From: Bacteroidales bacterium UBA5349
Lineage (GTDB): Bacteria; Bacteroidota; Bacteroidia; Bacteroidales; Tenuifilaceae
Reading direction: 5' to 3'
Length of the DNA stretch: 64,000 bases
Assembly: GCA_002410065.1 (NCBI GenBank)
Contig: DHQB01000009.1
Location: 147,059-211,058, forward strand
Of the stretch, positions 8,885 through 17,128 are shown one piece after another (the stretch's first letter is position 1; every line of letters begins with the position of its first letter). The notes under the pieces are model-generated. The model had not been told where the DNA came from. It ran no database searches and saw only the letters and a list, made by a program, of their open reading frames with translations. A program made the translations under genes and the position numbers.

Positions 8885-9949
8885 ATGAAAAGATTTCCTT
8901 CCGGTGTACTAACCGGTAAACAAGTACAAGAGGTTTTTGCAACTGCAAAAGCTGAGGGGTGGGCAATACCTGCCGTTAACGTAACTGGTACCGATACCAT
9001 AAATGCTGTTCTTGAAACAGCGCGCGAGGTGGGCTCACCTGTAATCATCCAATTTTCAAACGGAGGTGCTTCTTTTTATGCTGGTAAAGGCCTATCCAAT
9101 GATGGGCAAAATTCTGCAATTTTAGGTGCAATATCAGGTGCCAAACACGTTCACTTGATGGCAAAGGCATATGGAGTGCCTGTAATTATGCATACCGACC
9201 ACGCTGCAAAAAAACTCCTACCTTGGATTGATGGCTTGCTTGATGCTGGTGAGAAGCATTTCAAAGAAACGGGCGTTCCGCTATACAGCTCCCATATGCT
9301 CGATTTATCCGAAGAAAGTTTAAAGGAGAATATCGAAATATCTGCAAAATATCTTCAAAGGATGTCGAAAATTGGTATGACACTCGAGATTGAATTAGGC
9401 GTTACAGGTGGCGAAGAGGATGGTGTTGACAATACCAGTGTTGATAATTCAAAACTTTATACTCGACCCGAAGAGGTAGCTTATGCGTACGAGGAGCTAT
9501 CGAAGATTAGTCCAAATTTTACCATTGCCGCATCTTTTGGTAATGTACATGGGGTTTATAAACCCGGAAACGTTGTACTAAGTCCTAAAATATTAAGGGA
9601 CTCACAGGAGTATATTCAAAAAAAGTTCAAAACTGAAAATAAGCCGGTTAACTTCGTATTTCATGGTGGTAGCGGTTCGGAGAGGGAGAAGATTGAAGAG
9701 GCCATAGGCTATGGAGTTATAAAGATGAATTTGGATACCGATTTACAGTGGGCATTTTGGGATGGTGTTCGTAAGTATTCTGCCGAGAAGTTCGATTTTT
9801 TGCAAGGACAAATCGGAAATCCCGAGGGTGATGATAAACCCAATAAAAAGTACTATGATCCTCGTGCATGGCTTCGTAAGGGAGAAGAAAGCATCATGAA
9901 AAGACTTAAAATTTCATTCGAAGATTTAAACTGTATAAACAGAGGTTAA
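8885..9949 (+). CDS. fbaA: Class II fructose-bisphosphate aldolase
   Basis: This 354-residue cytoplasmic zinc enzyme splits fructose-1,6-bisphosphate into dihydroxyacetone phosphate and glyceraldehyde-3-phosphate. The family motifs are all present. HTDHAAKK carries the catalytic Asp105 and zinc ligand His106. The stretch LEIELGVTGGEEDGVDN, the histidine in NVHGVYKPGNV and the histidine in FHGGSGS complete the metal and substrate site. The length fits the FbaA type rather than the shorter tagatose-type aldolases. It follows the GH65 and DUF202 genes and is closed by a hairpin terminator, so it may feed sugar from the same locus into glycolysis. A possible own promoter lies just upstream. Confidence 0.95.
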   Translation: MKRFPSGVLTGKQVQEVFATAKAEGWAIPAVNVTGTDTINAVLETAREVGSPVIIQFSNGGASFYAGKGLSNDGQNSAILGAISGAKHVHLMAKAYGVPVIMHTDHAAKKLLPWIDGLLDAGEKHFKETGVPLYSSHMLDLSEESLKENIEISAKYLQRMSKIGMTLEIELGVTGGEEDGVDNTSVDNSKLYTRPEEVAYAYEELSKISPNFTIAASFGNVHGVYKPGNVVLSPKILRDSQEYIQKKFKTENKPVNFVFHGGSGSEREKIEEAIGYGVIKMNLDTDLQWAFWDGVRKYSAEKFDFLQGQIGNPEGDDKPNKKYYDPRAWLRKGEESIMKRLKISFEDLNCINRG

Positions 9950-9960
9950 TAATATTGATA

Positions 9961-10000
9961 AACCCTTCTGAGTTAATTATTATTGGGCTTAGAAGGGTTT
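9961..10000 (+). terminator. Terminator after the aldolase gene
   Basis: AACCCTTCT (9961-9969) and AGAAGGGTT (9991-9999) form a perfect 9-bp stem with a 21-base loop, followed by a T-rich stretch. A TTG start at 9983 for the next gene would lie inside this hairpin, which supports the ATG at 10016 instead. Confidence 0.6.
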
Positions 10001-10015
10001 AATATTTTTAGTAGC

Positions 10016-11860
10016 ATGAAAGGATTCCTTATAACCATTTTACTGTTCTTGTCAATGTTCATAGCCAGCGCACAAAATACAATTAAGGTTGAACCGCCAA
10101 ATTGGTGGGTTGGAATGAAAAATCCTGATTTGCAACTTATGGTTTACGCTAAGGATATTGGCCGTGCTGTTAAAATTGAAATGGATTATCCGGGTGTTGC
10201 TTTGGTTAGTATTGATAGAACAGACAACCCAAATTACCTATTCCTAAACCTTAGGATAAATGAAACTGCTCAATCGGGCAATTTCGATATATCATTCTGG
10301 TACTCAGAATCGGAATCTAGTGTCTATAAGTATTACCTAAACCAAAGGCGTGAGGGTTCAGCCCAACGCAAAGGGTTCGACTCTTCGGATGTTATGTATT
10401 TGCTCTTCCCCGATAGATTTTCCAATGGCGATGATATAAACGATACCTTTGAGGGAATGCCTGATAAGTTCGATCGCAAGGATCTGTATGCTCGTCATGG
10501 AGGTGATATCCAAGGGATAATTAATCATTTAGATTATATCAAAAACTTAGGCATGACCGCCATCTGGATAAATCCTGTACTGGAGAGTAATCAGCCTTGG
10601 CAATCGTACCACCAGTATGCCATAACCGACTTTTATAATGTGGATAGGCGCTTTGGTAGTAACGAACTTTATCAGCAGCTGGTTGACAAAGCACACAGCA
10701 AAGGGTTGAAGATTATTAAGGATATGATTTTTAACCATTGTGGCAATAACCACTGGTGGGTTAGTGATTTGCCATCAGCCGATTGGTTAAACCAATGGCC
10801 TGAGTTTACCCGAACAAACTATCGTATTCCTGCCATGTTCGATCCGCATGCATCGGAAGCCGACAAGAAACTTATGGCCGATGGTTGGTTCGATAAGCAC
10901 ATGCCCGACCTTAATCAGCGCAATCCGTATTTGGCAAAATATTTTATCCAAAACAGTATTTGGTGGGTTGAGTACGCAAACCTCGATGGAATTAGAATGG
11001 ACACTCACCCTTATCCCGATAAAGACTTTATGGCAACGTGGACCCGCTCGGTGATGGAGGAGTATCCAAACTTTAATATTGTTGCCGAAACGTGGGTAAA
11101 CTATCCTGCTTGGGTTGCCTATTGGCAAATGGGAGCGCTCAATAGGGATGGATTTGATTCTGGAATTCCTACGGTTATGGATTTTCCGCTTTGCTATGCG
11201 ATTAACAAGGCTTTTGATGAGAGCGATGGCTGGGATATTGGCTTGCATAGGCTTTACGAAATTCTTGCTCATGATTTTCTTTATACCGATTTAAATAACA
11301 TTCTAATATTTGCCGATAACCACGATGTTTCGAGGTTTATGAAGAGTAAGGATTTGGCAATTGGCCGATACAAACTCGGAATGGCATTTTTGCTTACAAC
11401 GCGTGGCATTCCGCAAATATACTATGGCACAGAAGTACTCATGGATGGCGATGATGCCAACGGGCATGGCGTTTTACGACAGGAGTTTTCGGGAGGATGG
11501 CCCGACCATAAACGCTCGGCATTTACACCCCAAGGAAGAACAAAAAAGGAGAACGAGGCTTGGAACTATATGAGCACTTTGCTAAACTGGCGTAAAACAG
11601 CAACAGCCGTCCACAACGGCAAATTGGTTCAGTTTATTCCTGAAAACGAGGTTTACGTCTATTTCCGTCAGAATGAAGAGCAAACTGTAATGGTGATTCT
11701 TCATAATGGATATCAACCAAAAGTGCTTAGAACCGAAAGGTTTAACGAAATACTTCGAGACTTTTCAAGCGGAGTTGATATAATCGCAGAGAAAGAACTG
11801 GTTGACCTACAAAGGATTCAGCTTTCGCCCCGTTCTGCAATGGTTATTGAACTAAAATAA
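10016..11860 (+). CDS. Periplasmic GH13 enzyme, SusA-like neopullulanase/cyclomaltodextrinase
   Basis: From the ATG at 10016 the product has 614 residues and opens with a signal peptide (cleavage near SAQ, residue 20). A TTG further upstream would put the signal peptide internally, so I rejected it. After an N-terminal immunoglobulin-like cyclomaltodextrinase domain (about 20-105) comes the GH13 TIM barrel. The three acidic residues are in place: Asp329 (DGIRMD, nucleophile), Glu358 (VAETW, acid/base) and Asp437 (DNHD, stabiliser). A C-terminal sheet domain ends it. The size matches Bacteroides SusA (about 617), which cuts maltodextrins in the periplasm. Here it would shorten oligosaccharides brought in by the SusC-like receptor and supply maltose to the MFS/GH65 route. 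Confidence 0.92.
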   Translation: MKGFLITILLFLSMFIASAQNTIKVEPPNWWVGMKNPDLQLMVYAKDIGRAVKIEMDYPGVALVSIDRTDNPNYLFLNLRINETAQSGNFDISFWYSESESSVYKYYLNQRREGSAQRKGFDSSDVMYLLFPDRFSNGDDINDTFEGMPDKFDRKDLYARHGGDIQGIINHLDYIKNLGMTAIWINPVLESNQPWQSYHQYAITDFYNVDRRFGSNELYQQLVDKAHSKGLKIIKDMIFNHCGNNHWWVSDLPSADWLNQWPEFTRTNYRIPAMFDPHASEADKKLMADGWFDKHMPDLNQRNPYLAKYFIQNSIWWVEYANLDGIRMDTHPYPDKDFMATWTRSVMEEYPNFNIVAETWVNYPAWVAYWQMGALNRDGFDSGIPTVMDFPLCYAINKAFDESDGWDIGLHRLYEILAHDFLYTDLNNILIFADNHDVSRFMKSKDLAIGRYKLGMAFLLTTRGIPQIYYGTEVLMDGDDANGHGVLRQEFSGGWPDHKRSAFTPQGRTKKENEAWNYMSTLLNWRKTATAVHNGKLVQFIPENEVYVYFRQNEEQTVMVILHNGYQPKVLRTERFNEILRDFSSGVDIIAEKELVDLQRIQLSPRSAMVIELK

Positions 11861-11943
11861 TTGAAAGCTGATATTATTTTGTAGATAATGACACAAAACT
11901 CTATAAAATCAGGATATTCACCTTCTTATAAAATACATTTACC

Positions 11944-14319
11944 ATGAAACGGATTCTGTTAATTTCCATCGCATTCATTCTCGTATCGTGCGGCTCTAGG
12001 GAGGTAATTCCTCATTTTGCCAAAACATCCGATATTTATGGCCTAGCATCGGTTGTGAAGCTATCGGGAACCGAAACGGAGATAATCCTAAGTGATTACT
12101 TTATGGATGTAAATTGTATCGATTCCATTGTTGCGCCAAAAGTATTTAGCGTTGATATTGCATCCGATAAAGCAATGGTATTGCTAAAAGCAATGAATGG
12201 CGATATCCCAAAACTTTCAGAGTTAAAAGTTTGGGCCAATGGCACATGCTACTCATTACTAATGCAAAAAAGTAGGAAGCAATCCGTTCAATTCACCTAT
12301 CAATCTAAAGGGAAACAGCCCAAAACAGTTCAACTAGCAGGACAGATTAATGATTGGAACCCAAGTAAAACTAGCCTTGAAAAGGTTGGAGATGCTTGGG
12401 AAACCACTCTATTGCTAAATCCTGGAAAATACCATTATCAGGTTGTGGTTGATGGAAAGTGGGTTCTCGATCCTGCAAACCCTGAAACAGAGGATAACAA
12501 TATAGGGGGAGTAAATTCAGTTCTGCGCATAAAGGGGGGTAACGCCGATTTATTACCATTTATCTTCACAACAAGCACAAAGGGCAAAGAGATTCATTTG
12601 GGCTTTCAGAATGCTGTTGATGAACTTTTTGTTCACTGGGAGAACTACCGTTTAGGCGATGAATTTGTATCAATTAATGGGAATGAGGCAACAGTTATTA
12701 TTCCTGCAAATGCCACTGGATTAAAGCGCTCACATATTAGAGTTTGGGCATATAATGCCGAAGGCGAATCAAACGATTTGCTTATCCCACTCGAAAAGCG
12801 AAGTGCGGTTACCTCTACAGCACAGTTAGATCGGTCCGATTTAAATTCGCAAATAATGTATTCCCTAATGGTTGACCGTTTCTTCAATGCTAATAAAGAT
12901 AATGATCAACCGGTTGATGATCCCGAGATTAATCCAAAAGCAAACTATTACGGAGGAGATATTAGCGGAATAACCCAAAAGATTGAAGATGGCTATTTCG
13001 ACTCGCTGGGTATTCGTACTATTTGGGTTTCACCCATTTTACAAAACCCCCTAGGAGCCTATGGATTGTACCCAAATCCTCGAACTAAATTCTCGGGTTA
13101 TCATGGCTACTGGCCAATATCCTCGTCAAAGGTCGATTTTAGGTTTGGAACATCAGATGACGTTCATAAAATGTTGGCCGAGGCACACAAACGCGACATG
13201 AATGTAATTCTCGATTATGTGGCCAACCATGTGCATCAAGAGCATCCGCTCTACAAAGAGCACCCCGATTGGGTAACGCCACTTTACTTGCCCGATGGTA
13301 CTATGAATACCGAGAAATGGGATGAGCATCGCTTAACCACTTGGTTTGATACGTTTATGCCTACGCTTGATTTAGAACGACCAGAGGTTTATGAGGCCAT
13401 GACCGATTCGGCACTTTTTTGGGTAACCCAATATAAATTCGATGGTTTTCGTCATGATGCAACTAAGCATATCCCTGAAGTTTTTTGGCGTACGCTAACC
13501 CGAAAAATTAAGGAGAATGTGGAGCCAAATCGAACAATATATCAGATTGGTGAGACTTATGGTAGCCATGATCTTATATCGAGTTATATAGGAAGTGGGA
13601 TGCTAAATTCCCAGTTCGATTTTAACGTGTACGATGCCGCATTTGCAACATTTGCTCGAACCGATGTGTCGTTTAAAAACTTGAATAGTAAATTAACCGA
13701 GGGATTTAGCTATTACGGTTGGAATAACCTAATGGGAATAATTTCAGGTAATCACGATAAGGGACGTTTTATTTCCTATGCAGGAGGTGCAATTTCGTTT
13801 GATGAGGATGCTAAGTATGCTGGTTGGACACGCAAAATAGGAGTGGGGAATTCGGTTGGTTATAAACGCTTGCAAATGTTCAATGCATTTAACCTAACTA
13901 TTCCCGGAGTTCCAACCATTTATCAGGGCGATGAGTTTGGGCAACCAGGTGGTAATGACCCCGATAACCGAAAGATGATGCAGTTTGAGGGTCTGAATGA
14001 TAGCGAGTTGCGAACCCTTGCAATTACAAAGGAACTCACCACTCTTCGCCAGACCAATATGGCATTAAATTATGGCACTTTTGAACCTCTTTTAATATCC
14101 GATGATGTGTATGCTTATGCTCGTTCTTACATGGGAAATCTGGTAATTGTTGTTTTCAATAATTCAGATTCAAAGTCCGAGGTTGAGATAATGCTACCTA
14201 AGCGGTTTGCTAATTTGAATCTAGAGGAACATTTCAACTCTAAATTCTCAATCAATAATGATAAGCTACATGTGATAATGGATGATTACTCCTTTGAAGT
14301 TTTTACCTATGAGAATTAG
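11944..14319 (+). CDS. GH13 alpha-amylase lipoprotein with CBM48-like domain (SusG-like role)
   Basis: This 791-residue protein begins with a lipoprotein signal whose lipobox is LVSC (Cys16), so it is membrane-anchored. Residues about 115-200 form a CBM48/E-set-like domain (QLAGQINDWNPSKTSLE, then LNPGKYHYQVVVDGKW). The GH13 barrel begins near 300 and carries Asp505 (DGFRHD), Glu537 (IGETY) and Asp605 (GNHD). A C-terminal sheet domain follows. It starts 83 bases after the SusA-like gene and is the last gene of the run before a terminator. By analogy with SusG it may attack starch at the outer surface, but its domain order differs from SusG, and the residues after Cys16 (GSRE) are not a clear surface-export signal. 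Cleavage specificity is not predictable here. Confidence 0.9.
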   Translation: MKRILLISIAFILVSCGSREVIPHFAKTSDIYGLASVVKLSGTETEIILSDYFMDVNCIDSIVAPKVFSVDIASDKAMVLLKAMNGDIPKLSELKVWANGTCYSLLMQKSRKQSVQFTYQSKGKQPKTVQLAGQINDWNPSKTSLEKVGDAWETTLLLNPGKYHYQVVVDGKWVLDPANPETEDNNIGGVNSVLRIKGGNADLLPFIFTTSTKGKEIHLGFQNAVDELFVHWENYRLGDEFVSINGNEATVIIPANATGLKRSHIRVWAYNAEGESNDLLIPLEKRSAVTSTAQLDRSDLNSQIMYSLMVDRFFNANKDNDQPVDDPEINPKANYYGGDISGITQKIEDGYFDSLGIRTIWVSPILQNPLGAYGLYPNPRTKFSGYHGYWPISSSKVDFRFGTSDDVHKMLAEAHKRDMNVILDYVANHVHQEHPLYKEHPDWVTPLYLPDGTMNTEKWDEHRLTTWFDTFMPTLDLERPEVYEAMTDSALFWVTQYKFDGFRHDATKHIPEVFWRTLTRKIKENVEPNRTIYQIGETYGSHDLISSYIGSGMLNSQFDFNVYDAAFATFARTDVSFKNLNSKLTEGFSYYGWNNLMGIISGNHDKGRFISYAGGAISFDEDAKYAGWTRKIGVGNSVGYKRLQMFNAFNLTIPGVPTIYQGDEFGQPGGNDPDNRKMMQFEGLNDSELRTLAITKELTTLRQTNMALNYGTFEPLLISDDVYAYARSYMGNLVIVVFNNSDSKSEVEIMLPKRFANLNLEEHFNSKFSINNDKLHVIMDDYSFEVFTYEN

Positions 14320-14356
14320 ATAACTTTTGAATTATCAGAAATTAGATAAGCGTTTG

Positions 14357-14388
14357 CACCCCAAATGTTGGATACAATATTTGGGGTG
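14357..14388. terminator. Bidirectional terminator between amylase gene and miaA
   Basis: CACCCCAAAT (14357-14366) and ATTTGGGGTG (14379-14388) form a perfect 10-bp stem with a 12-base loop, followed by TTTATTTT on the plus strand. It sits between two converging genes. Confidence 0.8.
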
Positions 14389-14389
14389 T

Positions 14390-15301
14390 TTATTTTACGT
14401 TTAATTGTTCTTCGATATGATGCAATACCACATCAATTTCATATGGATGGAACCAAGTAATTTCGTTATCCTTGGCCCACCAGGTTAATTGTCGTTTAGC
14501 ATAGTGACGCGAGTTGCGTTTGATTAGCTCAATGGACTTTTCGAGCGAAATATTACCATCTAAATAATCGAATATTTCCCGATAACCAACCGTTTTAAGG
14601 GCATTGTGGTCACGGTAGGGATAAAGGCTCTTGGCTTCATTAACTAGCCCTTGGTTTATCATTTGGTCAACCCGAGCGTTTATTCTCTCATAAAGCATTT
14701 CTCTTGGGTATGTAAGACCTATTTTAATTACATTAAATGGTCTACTTCTCTGTGGATTGGTAAGAAAACTGCTGTAGGGTTTTCCCGTTTGTAGGCATAT
14801 TTCAATGGCTTTTAAAATGCGCTTAGGATTTTTAAGGTCAACCTGATTGTAAAACTCCGGATCAAGTAGCCTTAGTTGTGCTCTTAGGTTATCAATCCCC
14901 TCTGTGGCTAGTTGATTTTCCAGCGATTGGCGAAGTTCGGGGTCTGGAGTCGGAAAATTATCAATTCCATTGCACACAGCATCAATGTATAGCATTGAGC
15001 CGCCCACAAGCATTGCAATATCCTGATTTATGTAAATTTTATTGAGCAATTCCAATGCTTCAAGCTCAAACATACCACAGCTATACCTTTCGGTTATCGA
15101 CTTGTGCCCAACAAGAAAATGTGGAGTTAAGCTAAGTTGTTTAGGGGTTGGAGCTGCTGTGCCAATTCGCATCTCTTTAAAGAATTGCCTCGAATCGGCA
15201 GAGACAATTGGTGCATTAAAGTGTTTTGACACAGAAATGCTTGTGGTGGTTTTGCCAACTCCAGTGGGACCAAGTAGTACAATTAAATGCTTTTTGGGCA
15301 A
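14390..15301 (-). CDS. miaA: tRNA dimethylallyltransferase
   Basis: This 303-residue enzyme transfers a dimethylallyl group to adenosine-37 of tRNAs that read UNN codons. The P-loop GPTGVGKT is at residues 11-18 and the substrate motif DSRQFF starts at 36. GTAAPT, VGGSMLYIDAV and the C-terminal SRHYAKRQLTWW stretch, which contacts tRNA, are all typical of MiaA. The P-loop lies so close to the N-terminus that the start must be the TTG at 15301: no ATG lies between the upstream in-frame stop and the P-loop. The gene begins 24 bases after the stop of the upstream leftward gene, so the two are probably cotranscribed. Confidence 0.95.
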   Translation of the reverse strand: MPKKHLIVLLGPTGVGKTTTSISVSKHFNAPIVSADSRQFFKEMRIGTAAPTPKQLSLTPHFLVGHKSITERYSCGMFELEALELLNKIYINQDIAMLVGGSMLYIDAVCNGIDNFPTPDPELRQSLENQLATEGIDNLRAQLRLLDPEFYNQVDLKNPKRILKAIEICLQTGKPYSSFLTNPQRSRPFNVIKIGLTYPREMLYERINARVDQMINQGLVNEAKSLYPYRDHNALKTVGYREIFDYLDGNISLEKSIELIKRNSRHYAKRQLTWWAKDNEITWFHPYEIDVVLHHIEEQLNVK

Positions 15302-15325
15302 GGGAATAAACCTTTTAAAAATAGA

Positions 15326-15856
15326 TTAATAGTCGGCATCGTTAAAGGCTTCGGAGTCAAAGTCCATATCATCAATTGAACCAATATCATTGGTTATCTC
15401 ATCCAAGTCATTATTGTCTATTTCATCATCCATCAAGATATCCTCAATAATTAATTGCTCGGGTGGGGTACCCACCGATACTTTGCAAAGTGGGTAAATT
15501 ACATTGGTTTCTGGTTCAAATATATCTGCCAATTCCATAAAAAAGCAACGATCGGAGAATATATCAAAAACATAGAGCAAACGCTCCTTCTTATGCTTAA
15601 GTAGATCGGATATTTTAACCGAGTCCATTGGTATTGCAGCTGGACCCGCATCATTCTCCATGTCGATAAGGGTTAACTCTAGCCCCTTATTCCATAGCTC
15701 GTCGGTAAGAAAAAAAGAGGTTAGTTGCATTGTATCGTAACCAAGATCCTCTTGAATAAAATCGTGAAAATCAAGGAAGGTCTTTTCTCCAGAAACCTCA
15801 TATTCCCTTAAAAAGGCTTTTTCATCGCCAGAGATTACTCTGAACTTAAATATCAT
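15326..15856 (-). CDS. pRiA4b ORF-3-like conserved protein
   Basis: The 176-residue product resembles the pRiA4b ORF-3 family (PF07929). It opens FKFRVISGDEKAFLREYEV, has the FLDFHDFIQEDLGYD and FFLTDELW segments, and YVFDIFSDRCFFMELADI in the middle. The last 35 residues are strongly acidic (many Asp and Glu). The family is named after a plasmid gene but is common on Bacteroidota chromosomes; its biochemical role is unknown. It has no signal peptide or membrane segment, so it is probably cytoplasmic. It lies directly upstream of miaA on the same strand. Confidence 0.75.
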   Translation of the reverse strand: MIFKFRVISGDEKAFLREYEVSGEKTFLDFHDFIQEDLGYDTMQLTSFFLTDELWNKGLELTLIDMENDAGPAAIPMDSVKISDLLKHKKERLLYVFDIFSDRCFFMELADIFEPETNVIYPLCKVSVGTPPEQLIIEDILMDDEIDNNDLDEITNDIGSIDDMDFDSEAFNDADY

Positions 15857-15930
15857 GGTTGTTGGTTTTTTACAAATTAAGCTTGTTGAAATTGATAAAC
15901 AAAATGTTCATCCAAAAAAAACACAATTTG

Positions 15931-16962
15931 TCAAAGCGATGATAGAAATTTAATGGTATCAATCCCATCGGCATAATCGGTAAGTTCTGGGTTTTGTGAT
16001 TTGCCAAAAGCAATACTATTGGTAATACTAGGGATTGAAGATACTATGCATTGCAACATGTCGGTATGAAGAGCAATATATTCGTTAGCCGATTCAATGC
16101 TGCTATAGTTCTGGTAGAAGATAACGCCAACAGGACTTCCAATACCCTCGTCGGGTTTGATGAGAAAAAACCCTGAATCTAAGTGTTCAACCTTATTCAT
16201 TAAATAAATAGCCCTATGGTAATCGTAGTTGTTTGCGTATTTGTTGTGATTGATAATCTGATTATGCTCTTTAAATGCTTCAATTAACTTGGTGAAATTG
16301 AAATTAATTGGAACGAGCAGTTTTGAAACATTACGGCAACCCAAGCCAAAATATAAAAAGATATCGTTAGCTAATGCTTCTAAATCTTCGTCGCATTCTG
16401 TTCCAGATAGAACAGCAAGGCTGTGTCTATTTTTCCGAATAATGCTGGGGTATTTTCCAAAGTAGTACTCAAAGTAACGGGCTGAGTTATCACTCCCTGT
16501 AGCGATTACAGCATCAAAATTATCAATTTTACCATTGGTTAGGGTGATAAAATAACCAAATTGGGGTTCAATCTCAATTAGCAAATCTACTATAGCCTGC
16601 ATTAAACCACCATCTTTTGAAGATGATTTACCCACAAAATGATGACCCAATAATAGGGTGCAAAGCATATCATGAAAACCTACAAATGGAACATTCCCTG
16701 CCATAATTACCGCAACCCTTTTAGGGTTTGTGGTGTTGAATTTATCATTAGGATAACTTTTAATCCAATTTTGTAGAGCTTTGGTTGTAAGCCACTGCTT
16801 AGCAATGGACGCTATGGCATATTGGCAATACTCTGGTGTAAACCATTGGTTGTGAGTAAAGGCATTGTTCAGTGTTCTGTTGAATAGGGTATCTTCGGTA
16901 ATATCCTTAAGAATTCTTTCACCTAATTGGATAAAAGCATTTATTCTTTCTGTGAGGGTCAT
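15931..16962 (-). CDS. LuxC-type acyl-CoA reductase
   Basis: This 343-residue protein belongs to the LuxC-like branch of the aldehyde dehydrogenase superfamily. AVIMAGNVPFVGFHDMLC resembles the start of the nucleotide-binding fold, DAVIATGSDNSARYFEYYF is a conserved LuxC segment, and the catalytic cysteine is Cys209 in FGLGCRNVSKL. Such enzymes reduce acyl-CoA or acyl-protein to an aldehyde with NADPH. No LuxE-like or luciferase gene is nearby; in Bacteroidota these genes usually stand outside lux operons and their physiological substrate is not established. LuxC of luminous bacteria is longer (about 480 residues). A -7-like TAACTTTG lies 12 bases before the ATG. Confidence 0.8.
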   Translation of the reverse strand: MTLTERINAFIQLGERILKDITEDTLFNRTLNNAFTHNQWFTPEYCQYAIASIAKQWLTTKALQNWIKSYPNDKFNTTNPKRVAVIMAGNVPFVGFHDMLCTLLLGHHFVGKSSSKDGGLMQAIVDLLIEIEPQFGYFITLTNGKIDNFDAVIATGSDNSARYFEYYFGKYPSIIRKNRHSLAVLSGTECDEDLEALANDIFLYFGLGCRNVSKLLVPINFNFTKLIEAFKEHNQIINHNKYANNYDYHRAIYLMNKVEHLDSGFFLIKPDEGIGSPVGVIFYQNYSSIESANEYIALHTDMLQCIVSSIPSITNSIAFGKSQNPELTDYADGIDTIKFLSSL

Positions 16963-16973
16963 TGTTTTTTTTA

Positions 16974-16981
16974 CAAAGTTA
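16974..16981 (-). promoter_or_regulatory. Possible -7 element of the acyl-CoA reductase gene
   Basis: The minus strand reads TAACTTTG, an exact TAnnTTTG match. I see no good -33 partner, and the element is very close to the ATG. Confidence 0.25.
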
Positions 16982-17074
16982 ATAAGTTTTGAGTTAGCTT
17001 AAAATTGATATAAGGTTGTGGTAATAGTTTGTTAAAACGAGTAGATTTGAACTACAAATTGTTTTTTTAGCAAT

Positions 17075-17102
17075 ATTGTGATAATGAAAAACATTACCTT
17101 TG
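17075..17102 (+). promoter_or_regulatory. Possible promoter of the ABC permease gene
   Basis: TACCTTTG at 17095-17102 matches the -7 consensus exactly. ATTG at 17075-17078 could act as the -33 element, but the 16-base spacer is short. Confidence 0.35.
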
Positions 17103-17128
17103 GTGTAGATATTTAAATAAACTCTTGG

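Noticed and set aside
9983..10015. TTG start at 9983 for the SusA-like enzyme.
   Set aside because: It lies in the aldolase terminator hairpin and would put residues ahead of a normal signal peptide.
10787..11272. 161-codon minus-strand frame within the SusA-like gene.
   Set aside because: The plus strand here encodes conserved GH13 catalytic motifs, so this is a shadow frame.
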